Positions 60,902-64,000 of a stretch of 64,000 nucleotides of DNA are shown in pieces. Every line of letters begins with the position of its first letter. Position 1 is the stretch's first letter. A model generated the notes under the pieces. The model saw only the letters and a list, made by a program, of their open reading frames with translations. It did not search any database and had not been told where the DNA came from. The stretch is taken from the NCBI GenBank assembly GCA_021851405.1, contig JAJZDW010000005.1, positions 80,325 to 144,324 on the forward strand, read 5' to 3'. Source of the DNA: Pseudomonadota bacterium. GTDB taxonomy: Bacteria > Pseudomonadota > Gammaproteobacteria > Steroidobacterales > Steroidobacteraceae. The translations under genes and the position numbers were made by a program.

Positions 60902-62215
60902 TCACTGTGATGCGCATCGCACATCCGGACTCGACCCGTCGTTGCGCGGCGGGCTCAGGGCGCCGGCGGCAATCCGCGTGGCCACGCCCTGCGGGCCGGC
61001 GGTGATGAATCCGCCCTTCAGATCGGGTGGCACGGGTGCCGAGCGCCGTTTGCGCCACAGGTCGAACAGCGTCAACAGCAGCGACAGTACGGCGAGCGTA
61101 CCGAAATACGCGCCCGTGCCGAAATGCTCGATCAGCGCCCCGAGCAGCACCGGGCTCACGGCGGCACCGAGTCCGTTGACGCGCAGCAGCGCGCTGCTGG
61201 CGGCGACCATCTGGGCCGGCTCGAGCTGGTCGTTCACGTGCGATACCCCGAGTGAGTACAACGTGAAGGACATCGAACTGAACAGTCCGGCGCCGATGTA
61301 GAAGAGCGGACGCGGCATGTGGGGAAAGGCCGCGAGCGCACCGGCGCCGAGCGCTGCCACCAGACACACACCGGCGATCACGGTGCGCCGGTCCATGCGG
61401 TCCGAGAGCATCCCGGCGGGAAACTGACCGAGCACCGCTGCGAGAATGCTCACCGCCATGAACAGCGCGACTCCCGAGGTGCCGAGGCCGAGGCGCTGCG
61501 CGTAGAGCGGGCCCATGGAGTAGACGCTCGCGGTGATCATGCCGCTCACCGTCACGGCGACCACCCCGAGCGGGGAGTCGCGATACAGCTCCCGGTAGCT
61601 GACCTTGCGCGGCACGGCGATCGCCGGGGCGCTCTGGGCCGCGATCACGATCGGCACCATGGCGAGGGAGATCATCACCGCGGCGAGCATGAACGGGCGG
61701 TCGGTTCTCGGGTCCGCCGGGATCAGCAGGAACTGTGCGCTGCCCAGACCGATGTAGAGCACCACCATGTAGACCGCGAGCAGCACGCCGCGTGTGAGAC
61801 GGCTCGAGCGGTCGTTCAACCAGCTCTCGGCCACGACGTAAATGCCCGCGAAGCACAGGCCCGAGACGCCCCGCAGCACTCCCCAGGTGAACGGGTTGAT
61901 GAGGATGCCCTGGAGCAGCACCGCGGCGGCCGCCAGGGCCGCCATGGCGGCGAAGACGCGGATATGTCCGACCCGGCAGACCAGGCGTGGGGCGGCCGCC
62001 GTGCCGAACAGATACCCCAGGTAGTAGCAGGACATGATCAGGCCGGTGACGGGCGCGGAGAACCCCTCGAGCGTGGCACGCAGACTGATCTCGGTGCTGG
62101 TCAGTCCGGCGCCGAGCATCAGGATGCCCATGCCGAGCAGCAGCTGCCACGTGGCCGCAAAGACCGAGACGCAGGCGCCGGGCGCCGTCGCGGCGCTTTC
62201 GGGAGACATGTCCAC
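60902..62215 (-). CDS. MFS transporter, YcaD-like
   Basis: A 437-residue 12-helix transporter. GTG 62215 is used because GAGGG lies seven bases upstream; ATG 62209 is the alternative. The N-terminal half (LGMGILMLGAGLTSTEISLRATLEGFSAPVTGLIMSCYYLGYLFG), the VAESWLNDRSSRLTRGVLLAVYMV signature and a central GMLSDRMDRRTVIAG motif match the YcaD/UPF-type MFS subgroup. The substrate is unknown. The C-terminal tail (~35 residues) is hydrophilic. It is upstream of and co-directional with the corrinoid protein gene. Confidence 0.86.
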   Translation of the reverse strand: MDMSPESAATAPGACVSVFAATWQLLLGMGILMLGAGLTSTEISLRATLEGFSAPVTGLIMSCYYLGYLFGTAAAPRLVCRVGHIRVFAAMAALAAAAVLLQGILINPFTWGVLRGVSGLCFAGIYVVAESWLNDRSSRLTRGVLLAVYMVVLYIGLGSAQFLLIPADPRTDRPFMLAAVMISLAMVPIVIAAQSAPAIAVPRKVSYRELYRDSPLGVVAVTVSGMITASVYSMGPLYAQRLGLGTSGVALFMAVSILAAVLGQFPAGMLSDRMDRRTVIAGVCLVAALGAGALAAFPHMPRPLFYIGAGLFSSMSFTLYSLGVSHVNDQLEPAQMVAASSALLRVNGLGAAVSPVLLGALIEHFGTGAYFGTLAVLSLLLTLFDLWRKRRSAPVPPDLKGGFITAGPQGVATRIAAGALSPPRNDGSSPDVRCASQ

Positions 62216-62347
62216 GGATGGGCCCTCGCTCAGCGCACGGTCCGATGCGCACCGTCGCGCGTGAGGGTCAGAGTCTGGGGCGGGGGGCGGCCGTACACCA
62301 CGGCCTCATGGTAGCGCGCAGCGCCGCCTTGGCAAGGTCCGATCGGT

Positions 62348-62932
62348 TCAATCGGCGCCGAGCAGGTGACGCAATTTGGCGGCAATCACGCTCGGCGGAG
62401 CGCCCGTCTGCGCCAACAGGCGGGCGTGGCCCCGCGGGCCGAAGATGAACACTGCGCTGCTGTGGTCGACTTCGTAGGCGCCGCGCGCGTCGGGCTTCTC
62501 GTCGTGGTAGGACACCCGGTAGCGCTTGATCATCCGCGTCAGTTGCGCGTGCGTACCGCGCAGGCCAACGAATTGCGGCCCGAAGTCATTCACGTAGCGC
62601 TTGAGGACCGAGAGTGTGTCGCGGCGCGGATCCACCGTCACGAACAATACGCGCACGCGCCTCGCCTCGCCGCCGAGCTGTGCGATCGCATCGGCGAGCG
62701 TCGAGAGCGTGATGGGGCAGGCATCCGGGCAGTGCGTGTAGCCGAAGTACAGCAGCACGGCCTTGCCGCGGTAGTTCGCGGCGCTGACCGGCGCGCCGTT
62801 CTGGTTGCTCATGTGAAACTGCAGCGGTACGACCAGACCGGCGACATTCGTCATGTGTTGCCCGAGCTGGCGCTGGACGCAGCCGCCGAGCAGCACGATC
62901 GCAAGCACGCCGGCCAGTGCGCGCACTCTCAT
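62348..62932 (-). CDS. SCO1/SenC-family copper chaperone lipoprotein
   Basis: A 194-residue protein starting at ATG 62932, with a lipobox (AIVLLGGC, Cys about 18). The thioredoxin-like domain has FGYTHCPDACPITL with the CxxxC copper site, and the third ligand His is in VDHSSAVFIFG. It inserts copper into the CuA centre of cytochrome c oxidase, or maintains its thiols, on the periplasmic face. Its start overlaps the ctaG stop (ATGA), so the two are coupled. Confidence 0.93.
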   Translation of the reverse strand: MRVRALAGVLAIVLLGGCVQRQLGQHMTNVAGLVVPLQFHMSNQNGAPVSAANYRGKAVLLYFGYTHCPDACPITLSTLADAIAQLGGEARRVRVLFVTVDPRRDTLSVLKRYVNDFGPQFVGLRGTHAQLTRMIKRYRVSYHDEKPDARGAYEVDHSSAVFIFGPRGHARLLAQTGAPPSVIAAKLRHLLGAD

Positions 62933-63801
62933 GCCGTGGCGCCCGCCGAGGCGCTCGAAGTGTCCGGGACTCGAGGCGCGAGCATCATGCGCCGCTCCTC
63001 GGAGAGCACGCGGTAAATGACCACGATGCCACCGACTGCCGACATCATGGCCGCCGGGATCCAGGTGAGCAGGCCGCCGATCTGCTGATCGAGCATCGGG
63101 CTGATCGCCCAGGCGCGCCCGCACAGCGCGTAGATGCTGAAGAGCTGGTGGCTCGTCAATGCGATGTACGCGCCGAGGACAATCTGCGGCAGCGCGACCG
63201 CGGTGAGCACGATGTAGCGCACCCCGTAGCGAAGCGCGCTCTCGCCCTGGGCCTCGCGCGGCGCGAGCATCAGCCACCAGAAGAGGATGCCGTCGATCAG
63301 CATGCTCCAGTTCATCAGCTCGTAGCGGCGAGTATCGATCATCGCGGTGAAGTGCACCGAGGGGATCAGCCAGAAGTAGATGAGGCCGACGAACAGGACC
63401 GGTGCGATCAGCGGGTGCTGCAGGCCGTGCCAGACTCGCCGCAGCGGCGTGCGTACCCAGGGCACATTGAGCAGGCGCCACAGCGGCGCGGGAATGCCGG
63501 CGCGCAGGATCGGCACCGGCGCGGAGAGGATCAGCAGCGTCGGCCCGATGTGATGCAGGATCAGGTGCTGCAGGCGGTGGATCCAGAACATGTGCTGCGC
63601 CAGAAAATCGAAGTAGGTCTGCAGCACCGCGTAGTTCAGCGCAAGGCCGAGTCCGAACACGAGGGCTCGCCAGGGGCGCAGGCGCACGCGCCCTCGGCGC
63701 AGCACCACCCAGCCGCGCACGTAGAGCGCGAGGGTCAGCCCGAACACCACGCATGCGGTCGGTGAGAATTGCCAGGGCAGCAGATAGGTGAGATATCGCA
63801 C
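62929..63801 (-). CDS. ctaG: Cytochrome c oxidase assembly factor CtaG (caa3 type)
   Basis: A 290-residue membrane protein with about seven helices. The family signatures are QHMFWIHRLQHLILHHIGPTLLILSAP, SVHFTAMIDTRRYELMNWSMLIDGILFWWLML and LTWIPAAMMSAVGGIVVIYR. This is the CtaG_caa3 family, unrelated to the Cox11-type CtaG, and supports copper loading or assembly of a caa3/aa3-type oxidase. The start overlaps no other gene. Sco follows it directly, and a gene starting at 63940 on the opposite strand may be part of an oxidase locus outside the window. Confidence 0.92.
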   Translation of the reverse strand: MRYLTYLLPWQFSPTACVVFGLTLALYVRGWVVLRRGRVRLRPWRALVFGLGLALNYAVLQTYFDFLAQHMFWIHRLQHLILHHIGPTLLILSAPVPILRAGIPAPLWRLLNVPWVRTPLRRVWHGLQHPLIAPVLFVGLIYFWLIPSVHFTAMIDTRRYELMNWSMLIDGILFWWLMLAPREAQGESALRYGVRYIVLTAVALPQIVLGAYIALTSHQLFSIYALCGRAWAISPMLDQQIGGLLTWIPAAMMSAVGGIVVIYRVLSEERRMMLAPRVPDTSSASAGATA

Positions 63802-63939
63802 GGTACCCCCGCAGCGCTGCGCGCCGCACAGGCGGCACAGCTTCCTTTATGGTACCAGAGGCGGGGCGCAGAGCCCTGTGTGCCAATGTGACGTGGAACA
63901 CCTGCCTTCTGGAATTTACACTCCAAGGTAGTATCACTC

Positions 63940-64000
63940 ATGGCAGCAGTACTGGATTCTTCGATGAACCCCGATCCGTCGACTCCGAGCCCGGGCATCC
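63940..64000 (+). CDS. Possible start of a gene cut by the right edge
   Basis: An open frame without stop runs from ATG 63940 to the end (MAAVLDSSMNPDPSTPSPGI, with a second ATG at 63964). AAGG lies nine bases before the first ATG, and an AT-richer promoter-like stretch (63905-63935) precedes it. Position opposite ctaG suggests a respiratory gene, but 20 codons are too few to identify it. Confidence 0.4.
   Translation, partial: MAAVLDSSMNPDPSTPSPGI

Noticed and set aside
63940..64000. MNPDPSTPSPG at the right edge as another Pro-rich regulatory leader peptide
   Set aside because: The frame stays open to the window end, so it is more likely the N-terminus of a normal protein.

Overview
This 64 kb window is chromosomal DNA from a GC-rich gammaproteobacterium. 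Several points support that placement: an aspartate kinase/diaminopimelate decarboxylase fusion of the kind known from xanthomonads; a PBP1B gene followed by a TPR lipoprotein, as in pseudomonads; CnoX; QueD; a YajR-type transporter; and a sulfide:quinone oxidoreductase closely matching the Acidithiobacillus ferrooxidans enzyme. A Xanthomonadales/Nevskiales-like heterotroph with sulfide-handling and aerobic respiratory capacity fits best, but no rRNA is present to fix the taxon. I saw no tRNA, rRNA, insertion sequence, prophage or CRISPR array. The window reads as core plus moderately accessory chromosome.

Layout. 1-2.3 kb: truncated FUSC exporter, a sensor-kinase remnant, a poorly coding stretch and a DUF2934 gene. 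2.3-11 kb: CnoX and a QseBC-like two-component pair, divergent from a complete RND efflux operon. 11-13.9 kb: a metallo-beta-lactamase-fold hydrolase and a LigB-type dioxygenase, divergent around a palindrome. 13.9-21.6 kb: a sulfide/persulfide divergon. An SqrR/BigR/YgaV-type ArsR repressor with its diagnostic Cys pair, together with an old yellow enzyme, faces a five-gene operon: DUF2892 membrane protein, RND adaptor, RND pump, sulfide:quinone oxidoreductase and TolC-type channel. A TTAG-N6-CTAA operator sits inside the operon promoter. 21.6-23.8 kb: Kch-like potassium channel and a TauE/SafE exporter. 23.9-31.8 kb: a large secreted BNR beta-propeller protein and two tandem M61 peptidases whose 3' halves and terminators are identical over 964 bp. 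32-36.9 kb: MarC, YajR-like MFS, then an Nramp-related transporter with the magnesium-type (NRMT) motif. The transporter lies behind a strong promoter and a structured leader that encodes a 12-residue Pro-containing peptide. 36.9-40.5 kb: QueD, a LytS-like kinase, an MFS transporter and ferredoxin-NADP reductase. 40.7-47.3 kb: leucine/isovalerate catabolism (SDR, GntR regulator, isovaleryl-CoA dehydrogenase, methylcrotonyl-CoA carboxylase beta and alpha) with a perfect GntR/FCD-type operator in the divergent promoter. 47.4-51.9 kb: glycine-zipper protein, 3-methyladenine glycosylase, L,D-transpeptidase, FixJ-like regulator, DksA-like protein coupled to a SAM hydrolase, and a small acidic protein. 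52-57.5 kb: the aspartate kinase/DAP decarboxylase fusion, PBP1B and an LpoP-like activator, forming a lysine/DAP-to-peptidoglycan block. 57.5-64 kb: exonuclease III, DUF2147, an isoprenylcysteine-methyltransferase-like protein, a 2Fe-2S ferredoxin, an orphan corrinoid protein, an MFS transporter, and Sco1 plus CtaG for copper delivery to cytochrome oxidase.

The strongest candidates for under-described biology are the sulfide oxidoreductase/RND efflux operon under a persulfide-type sensor, and the NRMT gene with its MDPSPSSRFFAD leader peptide, which recalls MgtL-type magnesium control.
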